Assembly: GCA_003427395.1 (NCBI GenBank)
Contig: BFEA01000224.1
Coordinates: 240,623-276,878 of the forward strand
Direction of reading: 5' to 3'
Source: Chara braunii
Taxonomy: Eukaryota; Streptophyta; Charophyceae; Charales; Characeae
Length of the DNA stretch: 36,256 nt
Made by a program: the position numbers and the translations under genes. A model generated the notes under the pieces. That model was not told where the DNA came from, did no database searches, and was given only the letters and a program-made list of their open reading frames with translations. Of the stretch, positions 10,347 through 19,833 are shown in pieces (the stretch's first letter is position 1; each line of letters begins with the position of its first letter).

Positions 10347-11108
10347 NTTTGGCCTGCATGTGACTGAGTGAGGCTATTACTTAATCTGAGTTTCAGTTTG
10401 ATAGGTAGTTGCTTTTAGTCGCTCGCCACNTGCTAGAGCCATAGGAGTTAGTTTCAATTCCTGCATTTTCTGAGCTAAGTTTTTTTTACTTAGGTCNATT
10501 CTCGCATTTTNTGGGATCTTTTTCTTATACTTGGCTTTGTATAAATCTTGGCAAGCCACTTTCTCTACGGGAAGCGCTGCCGAAATTTCTACAAATCCAA
10601 AGAGTTAGTAAAATNTTCCCTTATCCAAAACTTGACTTGTCTTTCTGACTTAGTAAAAATATGGGAANCCTTCTTTTCTAAAGNGAGTGCTGCCCAAAGT
10701 TTTGCTAATTCAGGGAGTTAGTCAAAAGTTTGGCTTGTCAAAAGCTTGACTTGATTGTTTTTTCATTATATATGGCTTAGTAAAAATCTGGAAAGCCTCC
10801 TTTTCTAAAGGGAGTGCTGCCCAAAATTTTGCTTATTCGGGGAGTTNGTCAAGTTTCTGACTTCTCAAAGTTCAACTTGTCTAGATTGCATATATTGCTT
10901 AGTAAAATTCTAGGAAACCTCATTTTCGAAAGGAAGTGTTGTCCAAAATTTTGCTAATTCAGGGAGTTAGACGAAATTGGACTTTGGAGAGTCAAGGGTT
11001 ATTTCTNATTTNATNTTTNNACTTATATAAATTCTGAGAGNGCANTTTTNCTACGGGAAGCGCTGNCNAAATTTTNCCTGTTTTCANAAGAGTGAGATTA
11101 TTTTCGAN
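10347..11108. other. Cluster of 21 undetermined bases (N)
   Basis: Single Ns are scattered through the left LTR repeat array (for example 10347, 10430, 10497, 10847, 11007-11020 and 11041-11087). The right LTR reads normal bases at the matching places. This marks a section where the assembler could not settle between repeat copies. Confidence 0.95.
10549..11100 (+). repeat. Five degenerate ~120-bp tandem units (left LTR)
   Basis: Units start near 10550, 10663, 10790, 10912 and 11036. Each has GGxAArCC, TTTTCTAAAGGGAGTGCTGCC, CAAAATTTTGC and, in the first four, an AGGGAGTTAGTCAA-like segment. The first and last units share the variant CTACGGGAAGCGCTG. The right LTR has the same array. Confidence 0.85.
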
Positions 11109-11792
11109 AGGTGGCGCTAGAGAGTATCATAAGGAGGTGTGCTATGGAGGTTTTATCCCCCATATGCTGATGATTTAGCCTGGGCATTTGACCTATCTTA
11201 TGTTACAGGTCCTTTGGGTTGTCTGATTCAAGGTTAGGACTAGATTCAGCTTGATCCCTTGAGGATCATTATCTGTTATCACTGATAAAAGGTCGGTTGT
11301 CGATTCGTCGGCTTACGACTTGATTCCAACTCACCCTCAACACTCAACCTAAAAGGCTTTAGCCCTGGTGACTTTTTTTGTTTCGTTATGGTTTCACTCA
11401 GACTTTTATTGAATGACAATTTAACAAAGGTACTGAGTTTTTATTTAAGGTAGGTTGGACAGGAGGTTGGGGCTTGCATGGCTAAAGCAAGGGGTATGAG
11501 TGTTGAAGATGGTTGGGGTTGACTCCGTGTAGTGCGTGGGTTGTCGATTGAGTCGTCGATGTGATTTGCAGGTATGTGCTATGAATCAGATTCTGGATTT
11601 GGTTGTCTGCGATCACATATATAGGTATGGCTGTGAGGGACCCCAATGAGACTGTGAGAAGTGATCGTCGCGTACTTCCCCCTGTTAAATATGCTTATAT
11701 ATGAGTATACTTGGGATGAATACTGTCATTGGTTAAAGGACCCCCTACTAAAAGCCTGCTCAGGGGTTAAGAGTAAGAGGCCTACGGAAGAC

Positions 11793-12885
11793 CCTTTCCT
11801 TTATTGGTTTTACTTCTAAAGGATTTTTCTTAGTCGGACGTTAGTCCTGGGACGGGATTCGAGGTCCTTGTCCAGGACATCCCAAACCCTAGGCTCTGCA
11901 GGGAAGGGGTTTTCCCTCGTGCAGAGCCTATTTGCCTTGCCTACCTAGAACGCTCAGACTAAAGGCCGGAGGTCTCGTGGAGGCCACACGGCTATTCCTT
12001 CAGCCGTGCAGTGTCGTGGAGGATCAGACCCTCACGACACTTCGAGTCTGACACTTGAGTATCATAAGCAGTGCTCGGATCCACGAGGGACCGCTTGATT
12101 ATGGGCACTACATAGTACGCCATCGTTGCGACTGCATGCGTACGCCTGCATTGCGGGTTGGTATGAGATAGGCCATCGGCTGCGCAACTTTATATTAAAA
12201 TTTCGCGTGCGATGTTTTACCGCCCTAGTGTGTAAAAAGTTATGGGATTACAAAGGGACTGACACATATGGGCGAATGTTTGAGATTGTTATAGGCCGCC
12301 AACGCCCTAGGGCTATGATTTTGTTTACTAGGTGGGGAACCTTCGGCCTATTCCTTATCTTTTGCTCTTTGGAGTTTTTATAGTTGGACGTTATAGTCCG
12401 TGGCAGCCGTCAAAGTCAAACCCCTTGATGTTCGACCGCCACGACAGCTTAAAGCTGTCTACTCAACCCCTCTGCACAGGGTGCAGAAGAGGGTGTGGTT
12501 TTCAACCGCGTATGGCAGTTGTCCAGCGTCGAGAGATTAACCCTCAAGGCGCGTGTCAGCCGACACTTGAGTGTCGAACGCGACCCTCACAGTTAACAGG
12601 GATCGCGTGAGTATGGGTACCACATAGTACGCCTTCATTGCGACTGCTTGCGCACATTTGCATTGCAAGTCGCTATGCGATAGCCCTGCGTTCGCACGGA
12701 TTTATACTAAGTCTCGCGCGCGACGCCTATCGGATTTCCGTATCAGGAAGTTATGGGGCGGCTACCGAGGGGCTATGAGGGTTGTCGCGTTGTTTATATT
12801 GTGTTGTTTCGTATGTGTGTGTGTGTGTGGTTTTTTTTTTTTTTTTTTTTTTTTCGTTAAGTGGTGTGCGCGTGGTGTGTAGGAT
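11793..12885 (+). repeat. Hairpin-dense ~550-bp tandem duplication (left LTR)
   Basis: Two diverged units share the landmarks GGACGTTAGTCC / GGACGTTATAGTCC (11837, 12385) and CATAGTACGCC...TTGCGACTGC (12112, 12622). Strong hairpins include AGGCTCTGC/GCAGAGCCT (11891-11939), CACGGCT/AGCCGTG (11987-12008), GTGTCGTG/CACGACAC (12011-12040), GACAGCTT/AAGCTGTC (12443-12459), CCTCTGCAC/GTGCAGaAGAGG (about 12468-12491) and CGACAC/GTGTCG (12561-12576). Most are kept in the right LTR. Confidence 0.75.
12815..12854. repeat. (GT)n and poly-T tract near LTR end
   Basis: A GTGTGT run is followed by about 24 T. The right LTR has a degraded version (about 32135-32174) with interruptions, as expected for slippage after insertion. 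Confidence 0.85.
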
Positions 12886-13317
12886 GCGTCCTAGTCGACC
12901 GACGACGAACTGCGCTTGGGACTTCAGCCCCCCATGATGGTGGTTCGCGTACGGGTCCGATAGAGGCGTATTACCACGCGTACCCCCTATGCTACAGTGA
13001 ACAAGAAACGCCCTCGGTTGATCCACCTCTGCGATTGCAACCGATTAGCTTTCGTACTGTGGACTAGTAGCTCGGTGGGGATACGCCCACCGGAGGGAGG
13101 TGACAGCTCCCGTAACGTGGAGGTAAGTCGTGCCTCGCGTAGACCCTATCCTGTCGTAGGGGCTCGCGAGAGGTATGGTTGGCGCACTCGGTCGGAGCGG
13201 CTTATGGAAGCTACATGTATATTCGCAAGGAAGGATTTTAAAAGCAACTTCTGCGTGACGCGGCCGGGAGGGCCCCGCGCTGCCTTGGTGCGGTGCCGGA
13301 CCGATGCGCTCGACAGG

Positions 13318-13336
13318 TGGGGCCGTTGCTGGGGAT
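13318..13336 (+). other. Primer-binding site complementary to tRNA-Asp(GUC)
   Basis: Two bases after the left LTR, TGGGGCCGTTGCTGGGGAT matches the complement of the 3' end of plant tRNA-Asp(GUC) at all but two positions. Reverse transcription would start here on a tRNA-Asp primer. Plant Athila-type Gypsy elements also use tRNA-Asp. This fixes the element's + orientation. Confidence 0.88.
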
Positions 13337-13680
13337 AACGGAAAGCCTACCGTTGTCCCTGGTGGAACGACATCCGGGTATGAGAAGTGAATAGGAAATA
13401 GGCATAAAGGAAGGACAAGAAGGTAAGAAAAAGTAATGAGTGATAAAGTATAGGTGAGAAAGTTTACCTACCTGAGTTAAGGGAAGTATGAAGGACGTAC
13501 GTGTTAGCATTGTGTAAAGTATGCAGTAAGGGTTAGGAAGAGCAGAAGGAATAGACCGGTCAAGGTGAAATGCCGAATAAAGGAGTGTGTTTGATTTTCT
13601 TTTATCAGGGAGCTTGAGGAGAAGAGTCTGTCAAGATGTCGTAGGGCGGCGGCACATGAGGTGCTCCTAAGAAAGGTCTG
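13337..13680 (+). other. Untranslated leader of the retrotransposon
   Basis: This purine-rich stretch lies between the primer-binding site and the first Gag codon. It would be expected to carry packaging signals. No specific structure was recognised. Confidence 0.6.
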
Positions 13681-15000
13681 ATGCTTAATGACCTTATTGC
13701 GGCTATTGACAGGCATGAAAGAAATCCGAGCAATATCCCGAAGGTCGATACCTTCCATTTTTGTGGGGAGAGAGTCTCAGAATGGCCGGAGCGAGTAGAA
13801 CAAGCTCTGGTCGAGCGGTCGGATGTTGTAAAATTTCAACGCATTCTCCAGTACGTTCTCCACAGCTACCACCAAGAAGTGAAGAAAGTTATAGATGCAG
13901 CCCAAGGTAGCTGGGAAAGATTCAAGGAGGGAATGCAAAGGAAGTACCGCGTGGGAAACGGATTGCTGACCACCGCGGACGTGGAGGAGATGAACAAGGA
14001 GGTGCCGCAGCACCTGACGTAGGCCCAGCGCAAAGTGCGTAACTTGGCGCAGGGCGGACAGGGATCAGGAAAAGCGCAGGCGCCTCAGGCAGTGGCGGCG
14101 GCTCCTCCAAGTGTGGGGGCGCCCTCGTCTAGTGTGGGCCCCTTGCAAGGAGGGGCACCCTCCTACGGACAGTGGGCGTGGCCGTTGATCAATGCAATTG
14201 TGCCATAGGGTAGCCCGCCACCTGTAGCCGGACCGCAAATGAGTATGCCGCCACCCATCTACCCCGCAGCCCAGGCCCAGCCTGTGGCGCCGCCGCCGTC
14301 ACCTGCTCCCAGTTCACAGGGCAGCGTGGCAAGAGGTGGGAACCAGGGGCAGGGCAACCAAGGCAACAGAGGGAGGGGTGGAGGTAGAAGGCGAGGCAAG
14401 AATGGTGGCGGAAGAGGAGGGCAATGGAATGGGCAAGGCCGAGGAAACCAAGGCCAGGGGTACAAAGGCCAGGGGTACCAAGGCCAGGGGAATCAAGGCC
14501 AGGGGTACCAAGGCGAGGGGTATCAAGGCCAAAGGGATAAGGGAAGTCAGGGGTATGGGAGACCCCGTTTTGACTGGAGGACGGCCATCTGCCAACATTG
14601 TGACCAGCAATGCCACACCATAAGGTTTTGTAAAATAAGACGGGAAGACGAGAGGAGCGGGCTGATCTCTTCCACCATGGATGGGAACATTTACGATCAG
14701 TTTGGGGAGGCCATTGACAGAAGGCTTAGAGGAGTGAGAGCGGAAGCCCAACGAAAGGCGGCAGCCGGGCCGCCACCGGCTGCCAGGTTCAGGCTATGGC
14801 AGAAAAAGGAGGAACCACTGATTGGGGTAGAGGAAGTGGGGAGCGACGAGGAAGTGACCCAAGGACCACGTGGAGGAAGTAGGAGGGAAGAGCCCATAAT
14901 CATCGAATCGGATGATGAAAACGAGGAAGGAAGGATGAAATCACCATCCGTCTTATTGGGAAAGATGGAGGACCTACTAAACAAGGTGGGAAGATACTAG
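13681..15000 (+). pseudogene. gag: gag, broken by amber stops
   Basis: One frame runs from ATG 13681 and is interrupted by TAG at 14020, 14206 and 14998. The first part (VDTFHFCGERVSEW, then WERFKEGMQRKYR) resembles the Retrotrans_gag capsid domain. The middle is rich in Pro, Ala and Gly. Residues from about 14447 to 14540 are tandem GYQGQ repeats coded by 15-bp units. A CCHC zinc knuckle (C-X2-C-X4-H-X4-C, 14590-14631) follows and would bind genomic RNA. The product would form the particle and package RNA in the cytoplasm. The capsid part before 14020 is short (113 codons) for this domain, which suggests an internal deletion near 14005. The frame continues directly into protease. Confidence 0.88.
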
Positions 15001-16002
15001 CAGAAGTTGGTAGACCTCTGCGACGAAGTGAAGAGATGGAGGTCTAACATCCCCAAGGTGTTCCTCTATGACTCCGGCCCGGAGTCAGCGCCTGGGCGAC
15101 TCGGAGTAAATGTGGTGGGGTCGAGCCCACAGTCAGGAATGATGGGTAGACTCCTCACTCCGCAGGCCCGACTAGCACAGGCAGCGCGAATAAGAAGTCG
15201 GGCTAAGGCCAGTGCCAGCCAAGAACCTCCAAGAAGGGAGCCCGAACCGGGAAAAAGGAAAGAGGCTGTGGAGGTAAAGGATGACGATGATGAAGAGGAA
15301 GAAGATGAGAAGCTGCGTCGAGAAGAGGATCAGAGGGCGGAGCAGCGGGCAAGGAAAAAGGGGACCAGGGGAGAGGGCGAACCGGTCATACACGACGGAC
15401 CGCCCAAAAAGAAGAAATACGCGGTTCGGTTGGAAGAAGGTTTTGACGTAGAGAAAGTGATTGACCGGCTGCTGGAAGGGGATAATGATATCATGACCCT
15501 GAAGGAAATCCTAGCGTCGGCCCCGCGACTCCGCGATGAACTGAAGGGGAGATTGTCGAGGCGCTTGGTGCCCAATATCCATCTGGGTACGATCCTACCC
15601 AAGGAGGCTGAGTGGGCAGAGTCGGGTACAAAAATGGACTGGAAGTGCGTGGCTTGCGCCACGGTGGATTTAGTGGTGAAAGGCTCCAAGTATGCAGCAA
15701 TGGTGGACACCGGGGCGGAAATGAACATCATCCGGGAGGCGGATGCTATCAGATTCAGGCTAGACATAGACCGATCTGACTGCGGTATTTTGCACGACGC
15801 CAGCTGCAAGGCCGTATTTTGTGGGACAGCCTCGAATGTACTCATCGAGGTTGGAAAGGTGAAGGCCCGAGCTTGCTTCTTCATTATGCCGGACGTGGAC
15901 CATGGGATCCTCCTAGGGAGGTCATTTTTGAGTAGGACAGAAACCGTGATGTTCAACAAGCATGACGGTACTCTGATCCTCCTCCTATGTGACCCTGCCT
16001 AA
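15001..16002 (+). pseudogene. Gag tail and aspartic protease (pro)
   Basis: This section is in frame with gag, after the TAG at 14998. It begins with a segment rich in charged residues, including an acidic stretch (DDDDEEEEDE, near 15280) and a basic PPKKKKY (15400-15420) that could act as a nuclear localisation signal. The retropepsin domain has the catalytic VDTGAEMN (Asp codon at 15706) and the second motif ILLGRSFL near 15910. The enzyme would cleave the Gag-Pol polyprotein during particle maturation. The frame ends at TAA 16000-16002, after which homologous-looking sequence continues in the same frame to 16398. That TAA is therefore likely to be another inactivating stop. Confidence 0.88.
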
Positions 16003-16469
16003 GGGAATTACGAGATAATTACCTACAGAAATACAGGACCGAGGAGTATAAGGAACCGGCCCAACCCAGGATCCTTCACGATTGAAGAATCGAAGGGCAA
16101 GCGCCGAAGGCTTCGGGCTGAGCCGGAAGGAGAACAAGAGGTGAAAACGTTTTCCCTTAGCCTATCGGACGTCGGGAAGGCCATGGACTTGGTGGCCGCA
16201 CATGAGATGGCGGATCCGGATGTCATCCAAGCCTTGAGGGAGCAGGTCCTGAAATGCCCCGAGGCGGGGAGATTGGAGCTGGTATATCGTCTTCCGGACG
16301 GAAAAAGGAACCCCGCGTCCGCGCAGGCGCAGTCTATGAGTCGACCTTTTTTAGGGGACGGCTCAAGCAGGGTTCCCAAAGGTGGTACAAGACGGTAGAC
16401 AAGAAGTGCCACCCGGTTTCCGTCCTCGTTACAGAGGACGAGGAAGCATATTACGAGAGGGAATGAGGG
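16003..16469 (+). pseudogene. Linker between protease and reverse transcriptase, frameshifted
   Basis: Reading continues in the gag-pro frame (GNYEIIT, then FSLSLSDVGKAMDLVAAHEM) until about 16300-16390. The sense frame then moves to the one read by reverse transcriptase (WYKTVDKKCHPVSVLV). A TGA at 16464-16466 interrupts that frame just before reverse transcriptase. I assign no function to this linker. It is kept between protease and RT and has no recognised domain. Confidence 0.65.
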
Positions 16470-18112
16470 TTGATACGGCGAATGAGGAAGAATGTTTTAG
16501 CAGGACCATGTCATATCAACAAAGGGAATGAAGGGGAGTTGATTATAGGGGAGTCCGAATTCCTACTGCCTCAGGAGCGGACATTGATGGTGGAGTTGAT
16601 GAAGAGGAGGCACAATGCCTATGCGTTTAGTGATGAGGAGCGTGGCAGGCTGGATGTGGACAAAATACCTATGATCCGCATCCATACCGTGCCGCACGAG
16701 CCTTGGAACATGCGAGGGGCGCGATATCCTAATCCTGACGAGGAGAAGAAGGTGGTGGATTACCTCGACGACAAGATACGTACGCACGTCGCCGACTATT
16801 CGAGTGGGCCGTATGCGTCCCCGTGGTTCTGCTTTATCAAACCTACCGGGACGCTACGGTGGGTGCAGGATTTGCAGAGGCTGAATGCGGTGATAGTGCG
16901 GGACGCTGGAGGACTGCCAAATGCGGATGCTCTATTAGAATCCTATGCTTGGAGGCCTATAATCTCACTTATAGACCTTTACTCAGGATATGATCAGTTT
17001 CCGGTCTACCCGCCGGACAGGCCGGTGATGGCTATGCACACGCCGGGAGGATTAATCCACATGAACGTGGCCCCACAAGGGTTATGCAGTCAGTCGGCCC
17101 TCATATCACACAACCATACATCGATGATTTGGCGGTAAAGGGGCCGGCAGTGAAGGAGAGCGACGAAGTCTCACCAGGGGTAAGGTGCTTTGTTTGGAAG
17201 CACATCCAGGACCTCGAAAAGGTCCTGAGCCTGCTCGAGGAGCATAACCTCACGGCGAGCGGGGCCAAATCCAGACACTGTATGAGGGAAGCGACTATCT
17301 TGGGGTTGGTCTGTAGCGAGAGGGGCCGAACGCCGGATGTAAAAAAGACGGACAAGATTACTGAGTGGCCAGTTCCGTTCCACTCAATAACTGATGTCAG
17401 AAGCTTCCTTGGTACGTGTGGATTTTGGAGGACCTTTGTCAAAAACTTCGCCGCCAAGATTGAACACCTGAGGAAGCTAGTCCGTCAGAATCAAGAATGG
17501 GTTTGGGGTGAAGAGCAAGAAGAGGTGGTGGTCAGAATGAAGGAGGAGTTTCGAGAGGGAGGGTTGGTGTTAGGAGCGCCAGATTATGATGCCACAGAGA
17601 CACGACCCTTCATTGTCCAAACAGATGTGGGGCCAACTGCCTTAGGAGGAGTTCTAATTCAGGCAGACGTAAAAGGAAAGGAAAGACCCTTGCGATTTGA
17701 GAGTCGGACTCTCTGTACGACAGAGAGAAACTACTCTCAGTTCAAAAGGGAGACCCTTGCTGTCCTCCACTGTCTACGGATTTTTCGAAACTACATCTTC
17801 GGCAGGAGGTTTATTTTGAGAGTGGACCCGACCACCCTGGCCTACTCTCTGAGGAATTACGTTCCATCGGATCCGACGGTTGCCAGATGGCTGACGTACG
17901 TCTGGATGTGTAACTTCGAGTTGGAGCGTATTCCTGGTAGCAAGAACCGGGCGGACGGGCTGAGTCATATCAACTGGGATAATCAGACAGGAGAGGCGGT
18001 AGAGAATACGCCCCCAGTTGATGGATTCCTGGATCAAGAGGATGATGTTTGTCTCCATATCAACAAGTGGTCGCCGCGGGTGCCTAGCTGTGTGGGTCCT
18101 CAAACCCTTTGA
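16470..18112 (+). pseudogene. pol: Reverse transcriptase and RNase H (pol), frameshifted
   Basis: The fingers and palm are read in one frame to 17138: YASPWFCFIKPTGTLRWVQD, then LIDLYSGYDQF with the first catalytic Asp at 16974. The second catalytic motif, YIDDL (17117-17131), is in another frame that runs from about 17084. The conserved segment after APQG is missing residues, so a small deletion with frameshift destroyed the palm near 17085-17100. Thumb and connection follow. RNase H has its expected acidic residues in TDVGPTALGGVL (17624), ETLAVLHC (17750) and RVDPTTLAY (17825). The enzyme would copy element RNA into DNA from the tRNA-Asp primer. Similarity to Ty3/Gypsy is clear. Confidence 0.92.
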
Positions 18113-19667
18113 AGAAGAAGATCCTTGGGGAGGTAAGGATGTTCAGTGGATGATGGAGTTGGCGCTGGCCAGTTCGCATAGTCTGGTGGAAGACATAAGA
18201 ACGATCGAGGAAGGACCAGGCCATGTAGAACGGCATGAGGATTTGATGGGAGGAATGTATCTCCTCGTCAACACGCTATTGCATGAAAGCCTCGACCAGT
18301 CAGGCTCGTTGAACCCAGCAGGGAATGGGGACGAAGTACCCGAGAGCCAGGACGACGAGTTCGAGGAGGGTGAGATTAAGGAGGCCTTTCGCGTAGAGGA
18401 ATATGATGGGATCTACATGGAGCTGGGGCTTCTCCTGTCTTGCGAGATGCGGCTAAGGGATGCAAGTGATAGGGCTCAGAGGATGCTGCAGCGCTACTTA
18501 GTTCCGGATGGCCATCTTTTCGTAAGAAGAGAAGTGGGGAATCCCAGGAGGGTCGTCTGTGGTAGGAACCGCCAGATTGACGTCGTAGCGGCACTTCATG
18601 ATGGCATTGCTGGAGGGCATCGAAGGATACAAGCCACGTATGCCAAGATAAGTGAGTTGTACTACTGGGATGGGATGATGGACATGGTTGGGAAATTCTG
18701 TCGATCCTGTGTACCCTATCAAGAGAGATCTTGTTTGAGGCAAAGAGAGCCGCTGCATCCAAGGCTAGAGCGAGAGATAGGGGTTGTAGTGCATGTCGAT
18801 TTACTTTTCATGTCGCTTGGGGATCGGGGCTATAACTACATCTTCGATGCGCGCGATAACTTGTCTGGCTTCGTAGACGGACGTGTCATTCGTACCAAGA
18901 CTGGTTCAGTCTTGGTTAGCTGCATCGGGGAGTACTACCTGCATTATCCTTTCGTCAGGGAGTTCGTAATGGACAGGGGATCAGAATTTACTTGCCAGGA
19001 GGTGCAGGAGTTGTTATCAAGGTATGGTGTAGTAGCTAACTACACCACGACCGCGCACCCCCAGGCGAATGCTCCGGTGGAAAGAGGGGATAGTACCATT
19101 ACGAGTCTCCTGGCTAAGTGGACTAAAGGCAGGGCTAATCAATGACTAAGATACCTGAGGGCAGCATTCTTTGTCGAGAACATTACAGTGAAAAGATCCA
19201 CCGAGTACGCACCTCCGACGCTGTAGTATGGAAGACACGCCACCTTCCCTATCGAGAGTTTTCTTAAAACTTGGAGGCGCAAGGATCTGGAAGTCGACCT
19301 GTCCTTTGAGGAATTGCTCAACATTCGGACGCGATAGATAGAAGCGATAGAGAAAAGGATCCAGGAGGCATCCGATCAAGTGGCTAGAAGTCGTATGGAT
19401 GATAAGACTCGATGGGATCAGTCTGCTCGGGTGAGGAAAGTACCTCTGGCAGTTGGGGATGTCGTACTCCTTTACGATTCATCGGTGGAAAAGCAGTGGT
19501 CCAGGAAGCTCAATAAGAGTTGGTTAGGTCCTTACCGGATCATACAGGTCGGAGACTTCGGAGCGTACCAAATTGAGGAGCTAAATGAGACTGAGTGGAA
19601 GGATTGGGTATCTGGAACGCGTCTGAAGAAATTTGTGGCGAGAGAAGAGGTAAGAGAGATGACTTGA
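18113..19667 (+). pseudogene. Integrase, with stops in the C-terminal half
   Basis: The frame (18018-19145) differs from the RNase H frame, so a further shift lies near 18075-18112. A zinc-binding H-X6-H and C-X2-C region (18597 onward, LHDGIAGGHRRI ... FCRSC) precedes the catalytic core: VHVDLL (Asp 18798), VMDRGSEF (Asp 18972) and PVERGD (Glu 19080), giving the D,D-35-E spacing. TGA 19143, TAG 19224 and TAG 19335 break the rest. The end has a GPY/F-type module (SWLGPYRI ... GTRLKKF) and stops at 19667. Integrase would insert the DNA copy into the nuclear genome. No chromodomain follows. Confidence 0.92.
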
Positions 19668-19833
19668 CTGCCTTTAAAATAGAAGTAATAGGGTGTGTAA
19701 GTCAGGTAGGATGTATGCTGCATGAGTATGGTCTGGTCAGGGCTTGCTTTGACTATCACCTGTTTGCTTACCCGAATGTGTGCCTGTTTGTCTCCTTCGC
19801 CTATTGTGCACGTATGACTTTACGAAGACAGTC

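Larger units (their letters stand above)
5176..13315 (+). repeat. Left (5') LTR, 8140 bp
   Basis: It begins TGTCGGTGCGAATACCC and ends GCGCTCGACA, and it aligns along its entire length with 24496-32633. The first ~3.7 kb are GC-rich and the section from about 9100 to 11700 is AT-rich. ATACCC/GGGTAT (5186-5203) and GGCCACGC/GCGTGGCC (5258-5276) are hairpins near the terminus. No convincing protein-coding frame exists. Frames such as 7593-7973 and its antisense 7810-8244 are identical in both LTRs only because that section of DNA is identical. Twenty-one undetermined bases occur at 10347-11108. Confidence 0.96.

Noticed and set aside
9312-11100. CRISPR-like array
   Set aside because: Repeats are degenerate, irregularly spaced or contiguous without unique spacers, and the context is a eukaryotic LTR.
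14314-15959. Long - strand frames opposite gag and protease
   Set aside because: They are shadows of the + strand frame, which carries the CCHC knuckle and DTGA motif.
19380-19667. Chromodomain after integrase
   Set aside because: The C-terminal part shows a GPY/F-type module only. No aromatic-cage chromodomain pattern follows.
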